Source of the DNA: Rhizophlyctis rosea
Lineage: Eukaryota > Chytridiomycota > Chytridiomycetes > Rhizophlyctidales > Rhizophlyctidaceae
Length of the DNA: 64,000 nucleotides
NCBI GenBank assembly: GCA_027596075.1
Contig: JADGJC010000207.1
Coordinates: 1 to 64,000 of the forward strand
Direction of reading: 5' to 3'
Positions 1 to 7,940 of this stretch are shown here, piece by piece (the first letter of the stretch is position 1; the number at the start of each line of letters is the position of its first letter). Below the pieces are notes generated by a model. The model searched no databases and was not told the origin of the DNA. It saw only the letters and a program-made list of their open reading frames with translations. A program made the position numbers and the translations under genes.

Positions 1-107
1 ACTGCAACCCCTAGAACGACGCAGAAGATGAAGAGCACGATGGCCAACAAGCCGGTGACGATGGGGTCGTTTTTGGACGGCGAAGGTGACGGTGGGTCGA
101 AAGACAT
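1..107 (-). CDS. Small membrane protein, N-terminal part, cut by the window edge
   Basis: An ATG at 107 on the minus strand opens a frame that stays open to base 1. The 35 visible residues begin MSFDPPSPSPSKNDPIVTG, a Ser/Pro-rich hydrophilic head, followed by a hydrophobic stretch rich in Leu, Ile, Val and Phe that looks like one transmembrane helix. The frame continues beyond the window, so length and C-terminus are unknown. Single-helix proteins with a short Pro/Ser head are common among giant-virus virion and membrane proteins, and the next genes to the right look viral, but the family is not recognised. It lies divergent to the small basic ORF starting at 338. Confidence 0.4.
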   Translation of the reverse strand, partial: MSFDPPSPSPSKNDPIVTGLLAIVLFIFCVVLGVA

Positions 108-337
108 TGATTCGGCGATGTGCAAGTTCTGGCGATGTGTGACTCATGAAACTGGTCGGACCATTTGTCATTGACCATTTGTCAGGTATATGTGAACGGG
201 GAAATGACTTGCGGGGGGAATATTGATAGTCGACTTACGTCCCAATCCCAGGAGGCAAAATACGTTGCATGGCTCGCAATTTTTTTCTCACCCACATGCA
301 GAGTGGTCCCAATTGTCTTTCATCACCAACATCAATC

Positions 338-610
338 ATGCCCAAGACTCGAAGCCGTCCTTCAAAGCCCAGAACACGCAGCAGGTCAACCGCCAATCGC
401 ACATCACGCACGGCCAGTTCAACCTACAAGATTGGAGACAAGATCAAGTTCTATCCCTTCACCAAGAAGGGCGTTTCCGCCAAGATTGCCACCATCAAGA
501 CGGTCAAGAACACCAAGAATCACAGAGACGTAAAGATTGCGTACGCCGAGATCAATGGTAAGAAAGTGGGCAGAATCCTCCCCGCCAAGAAGGATGGTGG
601 GTCCAAATGA
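338..610 (+). CDS. Small basic protein, possibly viral
   Basis: The ORF gives 90 residues from the ATG at 338. The first 25 residues are an Arg/Ser/Thr-rich tail with no acidic residues. The rest (YKIGDKIKFYPFTKKG... to KKVGRILPAKKDG) alternates hydrophobic and basic residues like a small beta-barrel, perhaps a nucleic-acid-binding SH3/KOW-like fold; this is inference from pattern only. An in-frame upstream start exists, but 338 is preferred because residues before it look non-coding. The gene has no intron and its stop lies 139 bp before the patatin-like ORF, in the same orientation. No family is recognised. Confidence 0.5.
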   Translation: MPKTRSRPSKPRTRSRSTANRTSRTASSTYKIGDKIKFYPFTKKGVSAKIATIKTVKNTKNHRDVKIAYAEINGKKVGRILPAKKDGGSK

Positions 611-749
611 CAAGTTCGACTGAAGAAACCAATCAGTGATCAATCACCCAATCACGGATCTAACCAATGAATCCGTGACGTTCATGTAGCAGTCTCACAG
701 ACCGACCATAAACAGACCGGCATTTAGGAGCATCAGCCATCATTTCGAA

Positions 750-1718
750 ATGACCATCCCTTTGGAGCTCGCAAACACCATTGTCCTCTCCGGTGGCGGT
801 GTGCTCGGTCTGGCATCCCTCGGAGCATTGGATTACCTGTGTAGGAACGGACTGCAATTATCTTCATCTCACGTCGACACCCTGGTTGGCACTGGCGCGG
901 GTGCCATGGTCGCCACTCTCCTCTGCATAGGCTACGCGCCGGCCGAAATCAAGGACATTATGCTCGTCACGGATCTCAGCAGACTCTTTCACGTGAACCA
1001 GGAGAGACTCACCCTGCAGAACCTGGAGAATCTGATAGAATGCAAAGGGGTGGACACGGGGGAGAGGCTCATGGGGTTCCTGTACGATCTTTTCATGGAC
1101 AAGGGTGTGGACCCGCGGATCACTTTTCGCGAGCTTCACTCGACATTAAAGAAACGGCTGCACGTCGTGGCCACGGACGTTGACGAGATTCATCCAGTTT
1201 ACTTTTCGGAGGTGAGCCACCCCGACTTGCGGGTCTTGGATGCCGTCCGCCTCTCCATATCCATTCCTTGGTGGTTCACGGCAGGAGAGTATCAAGGAAA
1301 CGTCTTTTCCGACGGTGGGTTGAGCGACAACTTTGCTATCTCGTACGCGCAGAACCTCACGCGGCTCGCGAAAAATCCGAAAATCATCGGCATTCATACC
1401 AGGAGCACCAAACGTCACAAGAGTACAGACCTGCTCCATTTCTCCAGAAACGTCATCAGGGCGTGTCTAGAGAATGTGAATAGGCATTCTCATCACTTCC
1501 GCTCGGGGGGCGACAGCGACATCTTCATTGTCTGTATCACCGTGTGCGACTTTGAGGTGACCGACTTTGGCATCGACAGTTCGCAAAAGCAGGACCTCTA
1601 CGATACAGGGTCTCGCATGGCAGAAGAAGCTCGCCTCTCCGCCATCAAAGAGTATGTGGAAAGCTCCCGTGCTTCGAGTCGTGAAAAGGTGACTTTGAGG
1701 AGGAGGTTGTCGTTTTAG
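750..1718 (+). CDS. Patatin-like phospholipase with catalytic Ser replaced by Gly
   Basis: A single uninterrupted ORF of 322 residues. Residues 13-20 (LSGGGVLG) form the glycine-rich oxyanion motif of patatins. Residues 47-51 read GTGAG where active patatins have GxSxG, so the nucleophile position (residue 49, codon GGC at 894-896) is Gly. The second catalytic motif, FSDGGL with the expected Asp at residue 188, is intact, and the segment before it (SISIPWWF) matches the usual SxxxPxxF region. AGC to GGC is one transition, so a recent inactivating change is plausible, though a non-enzymatic role cannot be excluded. The length, the lack of introns and the motif style resemble patatin-like proteins of large DNA viruses. 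It sits in a tight same-strand run with the ORFs at 338 and 1802. Confidence 0.85.
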   Translation: MTIPLELANTIVLSGGGVLGLASLGALDYLCRNGLQLSSSHVDTLVGTGAGAMVATLLCIGYAPAEIKDIMLVTDLSRLFHVNQERLTLQNLENLIECKGVDTGERLMGFLYDLFMDKGVDPRITFRELHSTLKKRLHVVATDVDEIHPVYFSEVSHPDLRVLDAVRLSISIPWWFTAGEYQGNVFSDGGLSDNFAISYAQNLTRLAKNPKIIGIHTRSTKRHKSTDLLHFSRNVIRACLENVNRHSHHFRSGGDSDIFIVCITVCDFEVTDFGIDSSQKQDLYDTGSRMAEEARLSAIKEYVESSRASSREKVTLRRRLSF

Positions 1719-1801
1719 TCTAAGATGAAAGGGAGAATTCTGGATTCATCCGCACTGGCGGTTTGGTATTGGTAATAGGTAGTGAATAGTTAGTCCGAGA
1801 C

Positions 1802-2404
1802 ATGTCGTCATCATCCCACAAGAAGAAATCTCATGGAGATCAGCGGACACGCAAATCGTCCCATAAAATGACCAAGGCGCCAGAGCTGTGCGAACTCAAG
1901 GCCACAGACCTCCTCAAGAGGGAGGTGGAAAGGCAAAAGTTTCGTCGGAAGAATTATGAGAAGGAATACCAAAAGTGTTTGGACACGGTCAAAACTGCCG
2001 ACTCTTCTTCCCATGAAAAGTTCGTCATTTATTCCGTTCCCGATTCCCTGAACTATGATGACAACTACGTCCTGTCGGAATGCGTCGAATTCATGCAAAG
2101 GAAACTCAGGGAGAGTGAGTTTTACGTGCGATTGATGCGACCAGGGGACAAGCTGTTCATATCATGGGACGCCAAGCTCATTCTCAAAGGGGCGCATCAA
2201 AAGGGGGATGGGGCGACCAAGAGTGGGGGTCACATGACGAACAAGAAAGGGCATGAAGAGAGCAATGACATCACGGAGGGAATCTATTTCAATGCGAGCT
2301 CGGCACTCAGCACGCTCCACATGGCGTCCAGTCTGATGCTGGACAATCCCAAGTACGCGCATTTACAGAGTGTTAGAAAGATGAAGCAGCAGAAGAGACC
2401 TTAG
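1802..2404 (+). CDS. Uncharacterised protein resembling a giant-virus conserved family
   Basis: An intronless ORF of 200 residues, starting 83 bp after the patatin-like stop. It has a Ser/Lys/His-rich head (1-25) and a charged, probably helical segment rich in Lys, Arg and Glu (about 30-65). The core (about 70-120) contains KFVIYSVPD, then a Cys-containing segment, then a helix ending in KLRESEFYVRLMRPGD and LFISW. The order I-Y-x-V-P, C-x2-F/Y-I/M, K-L-R, then L-x-I-S-W is one I recall from uncharacterised proteins shared by mimivirus- and phycodnavirus-like viruses (inference from memory, no search). The tail (about 165-200) has a Met/Leu-rich helix and a basic end. The function is unknown. 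Confidence 0.55.
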   Translation: MSSSSHKKKSHGDQRTRKSSHKMTKAPELCELKATDLLKREVERQKFRRKNYEKEYQKCLDTVKTADSSSHEKFVIYSVPDSLNYDDNYVLSECVEFMQRKLRESEFYVRLMRPGDKLFISWDAKLILKGAHQKGDGATKSGGHMTNKKGHEESNDITEGIYFNASSALSTLHMASSLMLDNPKYAHLQSVRKMKQQKRP

Positions 2405-2640
2405 AGTCGTTGGTTGCCGTAGGCTTGTTAGTTGCCGTGGGCTGTGCGTTGCCAGTTACCGCGTGGGTTGCTGTCGCAGGCTTGTTAATTGTTAGTTGCC
2501 GTGGGCTGTGCGTTACCGCGTAAGTTGCTGCCGCAGGTTTATTGGTTGCCGTAGGCTTGTTAATTGTTAGTTGCCGCAGGCATCTACATTGTCGGTTGCC
2601 GTAGCCTTGTTAGTTGCCGCGGGCTGTGCAGCAACGACCG
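2405..2640. repeat. Degenerate short-unit repeat tract between convergent ORFs
   Basis: The tract is built of imperfect copies of gttgccgtaggcttgtta and related units (gttagttgccgtgggctgtgcg), recurring at least eight times with spacing of roughly 20-60 bp. Read on the minus strand it codes Thr/Ala/Asn/Lys-rich text (TATNKP-like). This merges into the C-terminus of the minus-strand ORF 2567-3202, so the repeats may once have been a low-complexity protein tail. Stops now interrupt it. Confidence 0.75.
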
Positions 2641-3202
2641 GCCGACATCTTTCCAATAAGGTCTTCTTTATTGAATCGGGGGTGAAATCGTCCTTTGTGA
2701 TCTCGTCCTTTGGTATCGGGTCCCACATGATCATGGCGAGGTCCAATCTCATGCAAGGATATCTCACCGAGGTTGTTTGCAGGAGGTTCGAGCGTTCATC
2801 CAATGTGCAATGGTTGTGAGAGGTCGTCATGGCCAGATCCAAGTGTTGAAACATGGCCTGCGCAATAGTCGTTGTCGCCCAACAATTCATCCATCCGCGC
2901 ATGAGCTGAGTACCAATGGCGATCATGGTTTGTGCGCTTGACAGCCTTTTGAGCCAGCTAGGTTGATCCACATCTTGTGCCACAGCATCGTCGGAGGAAG
3001 AGTGGCTCCACTTACCCAACCTCTTTCCGGAATACCACCACGACTCTTTCTTCTTGGGCAGAGCCAAATCGTAGGTACGGATGGTTTGGGAAGCTCCGTA
3101 GTCCCACACAATTGCGTGTTCTTGACACCCGTGGAATTTTCCCATTTTCATCTTGAAAAATTTCAGACTCCCCAACTTATCCGTCTCGGTGTGATCAATC
3201 AT
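2567..3202 (-). CDS. Uncharacterised intronless ORF, 211 residues
   Basis: ATG at 3202, stop at 2567. No family is recognised. The protein has a basic N-terminal region (around KMKMGKFHG), a central Trp-containing part (ESWWYSGKRLGKW), a Met/Thr-rich middle and an Ala/Thr-rich end. The end runs into the repeat tract, so the present stop may be secondary. It is convergent with the giant-virus-like ORF at 1802. The lack of introns and its position suggest it belongs to the same inserted segment, but coding status rests on ORF length alone. Confidence 0.4.
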   Translation of the reverse strand: MIDHTETDKLGSLKFFKMKMGKFHGCQEHAIVWDYGASQTIRTYDLALPKKKESWWYSGKRLGKWSHSSSDDAVAQDVDQPSWLKRLSSAQTMIAIGTQLMRGWMNCWATTTIAQAMFQHLDLAMTTSHNHCTLDERSNLLQTTSVRYPCMRLDLAMIMWDPIPKDEITKDDFTPDSIKKTLLERCRPVVAAQPAATNKATATDNVDACGN

Positions 3203-3568
3203 TTTTGCAACGAACGTCGATGGAATGCAGGTTGGGACGAAAGTGGATTCTTGTATATATCAAAAGCGTTTAGCCAGGAAGAATACTCACAAATGCATCT
3301 GCTTCATTTGCCCAATGAGATAATGGCGGCCCTTTGCGAGGCCTTTGCGACGAGTCCGACCTGATCAGGCTGACCAGAACGGTCGGTTCAGAAGCTTCCT
3401 CCTTGTTACATTGGTTACATCGCCATGTTGTAGGGAAACCTCATCTGGGTCACTCAACATGAAAGACAGCGCGGGTTGGGCAGGTCTGAGCGGGATTGGG
3501 TGGGCTGATGCCAGCCCCAGGTCCCAACAGGCGACTATCATTGCAACACTTTGCTGAGAACCGCTACC
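3203..3568. other. Stretch without a supported gene
   Basis: Short open frames exist on both strands, but none has recognisable motifs or consistent coding character. Nothing can be supported here. Confidence 0.5.
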
Positions 3569-3706
3569 ATGACCACCCAACTGGACCAATTCTTGAACCT
3601 GCACGGCCAGAGCGCCGACCAGATCCCATATCGGGCTTAACAAGGGTTCGCCCAGGAAGTACTAGGCACTCGCACCCGCGGGCGTTGCAGTGGCAACATT
3701 GAGTAA
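3569..3706 (+). pseudogene. Short coding-like fragment broken by an in-frame stop
   Basis: From the ATG at 3569 the frame reads MTTQLDQFLNLHGQSADQIP and a few more residues, then TAA, and continues in the same frame with about 20 further residues rich in Gly and Arg (QGFAQEVLGTRTRGRCSGN) before a second stop. The amphipathic start looks like a genuine protein N-terminus. No family is recognised. It is best seen as a remnant in the decayed viral-like segment. Confidence 0.3.
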
Positions 3707-3707
3707 C

Positions 3708-3845
3708 ATGATGGTCGATTGCTTGTGTTGCGGAAATCGGAGAGACCTCATTGAGACTGACTATCCACCTCTCACTATCCACAATGACATCATCTGTCAG
3801 GCCGGCCCTGCTGCGGTATGTATTGCGGGAACGCTATATTGCTAG
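3708..3845 (+). CDS. Cys-rich mini-ORF, 45 residues
   Basis: The ORF starts MMVDCLCCGNRRDLIETDYP and ends in a Cys-containing tail (CIAGTLYC). The spaced cysteines and the acidic/aromatic middle could bind a metal, or this may be a fragment of a larger zinc-binding protein. Its 3' end overlaps by 4 bp the end of the opposite-strand Cys-rich ORF 3842-4069. The function is unknown and coding status is tentative. Confidence 0.3.
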   Translation: MMVDCLCCGNRRDLIETDYPPLTIHNDIICQAGPAAVCIAGTLYC

Positions 3846-4069
3846 TTAAGCCCCAGATTGATTTCTTGGAATATAGCTTCCACCACAGTGCGGTTCTCCG
3901 CTTCGTACCCGTGGTCACACCTTGGACATCGGATAGTTACACTACCCGTAGCTACTTGGTCGTATACCCCGTTGTGCACGCACAGGCAGCACATGTGATA
4001 CGAGCAGTTCCCGCATGTAGTCTCCCGGCCGCAATCGCTGTGTCCTCCTTGACCGCAGTGGTTGCACAT
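3842..4069 (-). CDS. Small Cys/His-rich (zinc-finger-like) protein
   Basis: 75 residues from the ATG at 4069. It starts MCNHCGQGGHSDCG, followed by TTCGNCSYHMCCLC, then after a 20-residue linker IRCPRCDHGY. The series of CxxC and CxxxxC pairs separated by a linker resembles cross-brace zinc modules such as RING- or IBR-like fingers, but spacing does not match one family well enough to name it. The open frame extends upstream to about 4102 without another ATG. It lies in the compact intronless region and could be a viral RING-like protein or a truncated host one. Confidence 0.4.
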   Translation of the reverse strand: MCNHCGQGGHSDCGRETTCGNCSYHMCCLCVHNGVYDQVATGSVTIRCPRCDHGYEAENRTVVEAIFQEINLGLN

Positions 4070-4239
4070 CAGGGAATGTCCTTTCGTACGTCCACGCAAC
4101 AAAAATATATCCAGATTCCGAAAAGAAGTATTGTAAATGGGGCAGCGAGAAGTTGTATGAAACGCACTGCATTCATGCTTGAGCTCGACTTTAGTTGAGA
4201 CTGGTTGGTGGTCGCCCCACTATTATCATTCTCATCAGC

Positions 4240-4614
4240 TTAAAAAACACCTCCTTCCGACCCACCGAACAACCCGACGTTTTTTGGGCGATCCGGTGCG
4301 CTTTCGCCACGACAGCCGCTCCATGGCACCTTTGAATCCACCGCTTTTGGCATGGATTCTCGATACTTCCCAAAAAGGAGCTGCGCCTTCTTTGCGATCT
4401 CCCACCGGACGCTCAAATCAGCGATTGGGTACAAGGGTGTTTCATGAACGAAGGCAGAGGTGGCTTTTGGGGAGCCGTATTGACATGTCCGTCCTTCGCA
4501 TGCCCTATGCTCATGAAATGTTGGACCTTCCACGAACCTACCCTCTTCACAATACCAATCATGCGATATGATGCAGTCACATTTGAGATGCTGTGAAGTT
4601 GGGCTAATAAGCAT
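4240..4614 (-). CDS. Uncharacterised Cys/His-containing ORF, 124 residues
   Basis: ATG at 4614, stop at 4240; the frame is open further upstream but lacks another ATG. Residues 9-47 contain several Cys and His (HLKCDCIISHDWYCEEG, then FHEHRACEGRTC), suggestive of metal binding. The rest is Lys/Ser/Pro-rich, ending in a Gly-rich tail. No family is recognised. It has the same strand and character as the zinc-finger-like ORF to its left and the reductase fragment to its right. Confidence 0.3.
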   Translation of the reverse strand: MLISPTSQHLKCDCIISHDWYCEEGRFVEGPTFHEHRACEGRTCQYGSPKATSAFVHETPLYPIADLSVRWEIAKKAQLLFGKYRESMPKAVDSKVPWSGCRGESAPDRPKNVGLFGGSEGGVF

Positions 4615-4810
4615 TTTCTGGAAAGCAGCACAGTTTTTCAGGAGGCCACAAGAAAGTAGGCGGACTGTTCCGTCCACTTAAGTGGTTTTTCGTTGGAGGA
4701 TCAACCACTACATTTGCCATTCTGATATCCGATGAATCTTTATGAATCAAAGACGCAATGCAATGCACATATGTGGCAGTCCTGACTTGGGCCAACCAAT
4801 TTGCATGTAT

Positions 4811-5257
4811 TCAAGATGAGCACATCAAACATTCCGGGTCATCACGGGAACAAGCAGGCGCCGTATCCCCCAATAAATTGTCCCCTCCAACCACAGCATC
4901 GTCTATATCAACGGTATTGTTCTTTGGAGCATCTTCGGGGGCTTCTGCGACTTGTAGACCTTGTCGAGCCTCAGTTGGCGCATCAGTGGGGCGGTCGGCG
5001 CCCGAGACGGCGTGGGCGGAGGGGGATTGGCGCAGGTAATACATGCCGGTCTTGAGCCCCAACTCCCACGCGGCGAAATGGAGGGTCATCATCTTGTCAT
5101 AGGTGGGCTCCCACAGGAAGACGTTCATGGATTGACTCTGGTCCACGTACGGCGCGCGATCGGCCGCCATCTCCAGGATGGTGCGTTGGCTCAGGTCAAA
5201 CGCCGTCTTGTACTTCTTCTTGATGTCGTCGGGGATGTTGGGGATGTTCTGGATGGA
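4811..5257 (-). pseudogene. Ribonucleotide reductase large subunit, C-terminal fragment
   Basis: Homology to class I R1 starts at GSIQNIPNIPDDIKK (near 5257). It runs through SQRTILEMAADR, DQSQSMNVF, LHFAAWELGLKTGMYYLR, and ends with the C-terminal cysteine motif DDPECLMCSS. The paired tyrosines of the radical-transfer path (MYYLR) and the two tail cysteines are present. The N-terminal four fifths of the roughly 750-900-residue enzyme, including the main active site, are absent. The frame is open to an ATG at 5326, but the residues between (MVAIVYNGPVVVSTDG) are not R1-like. Large DNA viruses often carry their own R1, and the neighbours look viral, so a viral origin is possible. A captured host fragment is the alternative. 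Confidence 0.8.
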
Positions 5258-5326
5258 GCCCCTGGCACCCAGTGCTTCCCCATCCGTGCTAACCACCACT
5301 GGGCCATTGTAAACAATGGCGACCAT

Positions 5327-7391
5327 CTTGAGAGACCAGTGTTTTCATTGCTGGGCCATCGGTGAACCATCACCCAAACCAACCATGGGCATTCCTAGGC
5401 GACATTTTCCAGAGGCTATGTGGAATGTCCCCAAGGGATGAGGGCCCCTCATTTTGCTCCAACCCGCCGCCGTTTGCTATCTCGCCTCGCATCCCCTCAG
5501 GGCCACCTTCTTCATTCTTCGCGCGGTATCTGATCCCTTTTCCGTATTCTGGATACACAAAAGGAAAAGAATATTACGGGGGGAGATGCTGCGAGCGCCG
5601 GAAAGTGGTCCAATACATCCTTCAAGCAGACGGAATGTGTACAAGCACAGCGGACGAAATGTCCCGCGAGATGCTGTGGAGTTCAAATTGTTGCGTCGTG
5701 TTATTTGACAGCAATTGCGCAGAAAGGGAAAATCTCAAACGATCGGAAGAGTATTCTCCAGTTCATATCGTGTCAGCAGTTGCTGTCGATCAAATGTGCA
5801 GAACCCACATTGAAGCGGTATTTGGGTACAGTTGCTACAGACTGCTATCAAGACGTGTGGCATTGATGAATGAGCGTATTTTGTAAAATGCATTATAAAA
5901 TTCATGAGGTCTTTGATTTCTGCGGTAGGCAGCCCCGACCATTCAGCACCATAAATTGTTATCGAATATCATTCCCAAAACTCCATCAAGTTCCGTCCAT
6001 CTCATCCTCCCATTTACCACCCAGTCGCGAATCCGTTTTCTCATCGTTCCTTTCATTGCAGAATGTGCTTCATCAAAAACCAAAAGGAACCGAGTTGAAT
6101 AAATTCAAGACAGTAGGAAGTTTGTCACCGTCCAACTCAGGTCACCCTCCGGCTTGATAATTCACCCACTCGAATATGAGACTTTCTCGTCAGTGAGGTT
6201 GAGAACTTCCAAGTGTTCCGCCGGCACACATGGCGATTAGGCCAGCATGAAGTCAAACATGGGATGCTCTCGACAGAGCAGAAGTCGCTGAGTCAAAGTG
6301 GTTGGGTTGCATCTGACGGCTCAAACAGACGTCCTGTTTCCCACCTCCATTGTAGAACATATAGGCCACCCGTTTCCTGTTTCACGTACAAGTGGCTGGT
6401 GAAGTCATCGTCCTTTCGACATCAACTAGGGACCATAGGACCTTCTTCAACACTCAAACGAACTTCTGAATTCCGATTCCAGTCAAATACTTCAACAGCT
6501 GCTCAATCGTCATCTTGATACCATATAGTGCGAGCTCCAAAACCTCACTACCAGACTCGTCGACTCGCATCCGATAACCACGTGTCATCCTTTTCCTCCC
6601 TAGAAGTCCTTGAATTGCATATGACTCCCTTTCAACTATCCAGATACAAAGAGGAATTGCGAAATGAAACCAAAAGCACTGAAAAGTTAGGCTTCAATTC
6701 TCCAGCCGTTTGTACGGTTGACATCATTATGAGGTTTGTTGTGCATGTCTCGAATAGTTGTTTTGCAGACGCAAGTCAAAGTGCAAAGCGTGAGTTTCGG
6801 TTTCGGGTTGGAATGCGTGCAAGTGACAAAAGAGTTTTGAGGGCAGACAGTTTAGCCGGAGAAACAATTTGGGTTGGAAGTCGGAACTTCGAAGTCCAAT
6901 CTAAGGTCCGAAGTTGGCGGACACGCGCGGCATCCATTTCGTCATCCATCACTGATGTGATCAACAAACTATATCATGTGAACAAGCGGCTGCGCACAAA
7001 AATGAAAGGCAACGACTGGTGGTGAAGAATGAGTCAAGGGATCTTTAGTGCATTGGTGACTTCATGTAGTGTAGTTGTAGGACGACTCCGTACTTTGGGG
7101 TGATATCTACCTACATCCGGATTCAAACCTTGCCTTGGAACTTGTAGCATAGGCACACGATGTGGGTTATAGCGTGATACTCCGATCCTCAAGAGCTGCG
7201 TAAATTCAGCAGCACGCTGGGAATATCCTTCAATGTTAGAGGGTACTCCTACGATTACTCTGCATCGGAAATCACCGATCAGCACAATGGCCATGTCCAT
7301 CAATCAAGGATGAGCATACTGACACAGATGAGGGGAGCTCGGCGGCACACAGACGACGGGCAGGGCACCCAGCTATCAACCGTACAAACCT
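5327..7391. other. About 2 kb without a supported gene
   Basis: Several frames of 60-170 residues exist, but none shows recognisable motifs, splice-consistent continuation or coding-like composition. The sequence looks like neutral, A/T-richer spacer between the viral-like segment and the broken cellular gene pieces. Confidence 0.5.
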
Positions 7392-7940
7392 TCAGGAAAA
7401 GGTTGGCCGGGAAACGCACGGCAGGATTGGCAAAGGGAATGCCCCATTATTCAAGTCCTCCAATGTCGGCGACACACGGTTGATTATGTGCTTCGCCTGC
7501 GGAACCACCGTCCACTTGACCTTGGCAAAGTCCTTCTCTTCAGACCCATCCGCGGGAAGAGACGCTTCTTGGTTTCGGAGAATATGGCGCCCTATTTCAT
7601 GTTGGAGATTCTTTGAGTGGAGTGACTACCGGAACGGAAAGATATGGACGACGTACCTCCTGATATCCTCCTTGGCCACCTCCACTCCCATCGGTACTGA
7701 CCGTCCTGTCCCTGGACCAACGACCTCCTCCTCTTCTGGTGGTTTCTTTGTGATGTCATATGTCACTTGGTTATCAAGCTATTGAGCTTTAAATATCGAC
7801 GATTCATTACCTCGACATACAACAGCGTCCCCTCTGTAATCCCCTGCACCCAATTCTCATCCAAATACCGGTGGAAATTGGTATCCTTGACCTCGAACAA
7901 CCGCAACTTGGCCGGATCCAGCAACAGCGATGACGGTGCG
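7392..7940 (-). pseudogene. USP7/Ubp15-like ubiquitin hydrolase, C-terminal fragment
   Basis: On the minus strand the frame near 7940-7815 reads LLLDPAKLRLFEVKDTNFH and continues to TEGTLLYVE. A plausible intron (GTAATG...AATAG) joins it to DNQVTYDITKKPPEEEEVVG and on to VAKEDIRR, followed by a GTACGT donor. A third piece (EEKDFAKVKWTVVPQ ... SPTLEDLNNGAF) ends at the stop at 7392. The order K-L-R-L-F-E-V then D-F-A-K-V-K then L-x-D-L is that of the C-terminal ubiquitin-like region of USP7/Ubp15 deubiquitinases. The catalytic domain is absent. The last junction does not keep frame with any splice site I can see, so I call it a fragment. The family assignment is from memory. Confidence 0.45.

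Noticed and set aside
6528..7025. 165-residue plus-strand ORF
   Set aside because: No motif and no neighbour support; a frame this long can occur by chance in 2 kb of spacer.
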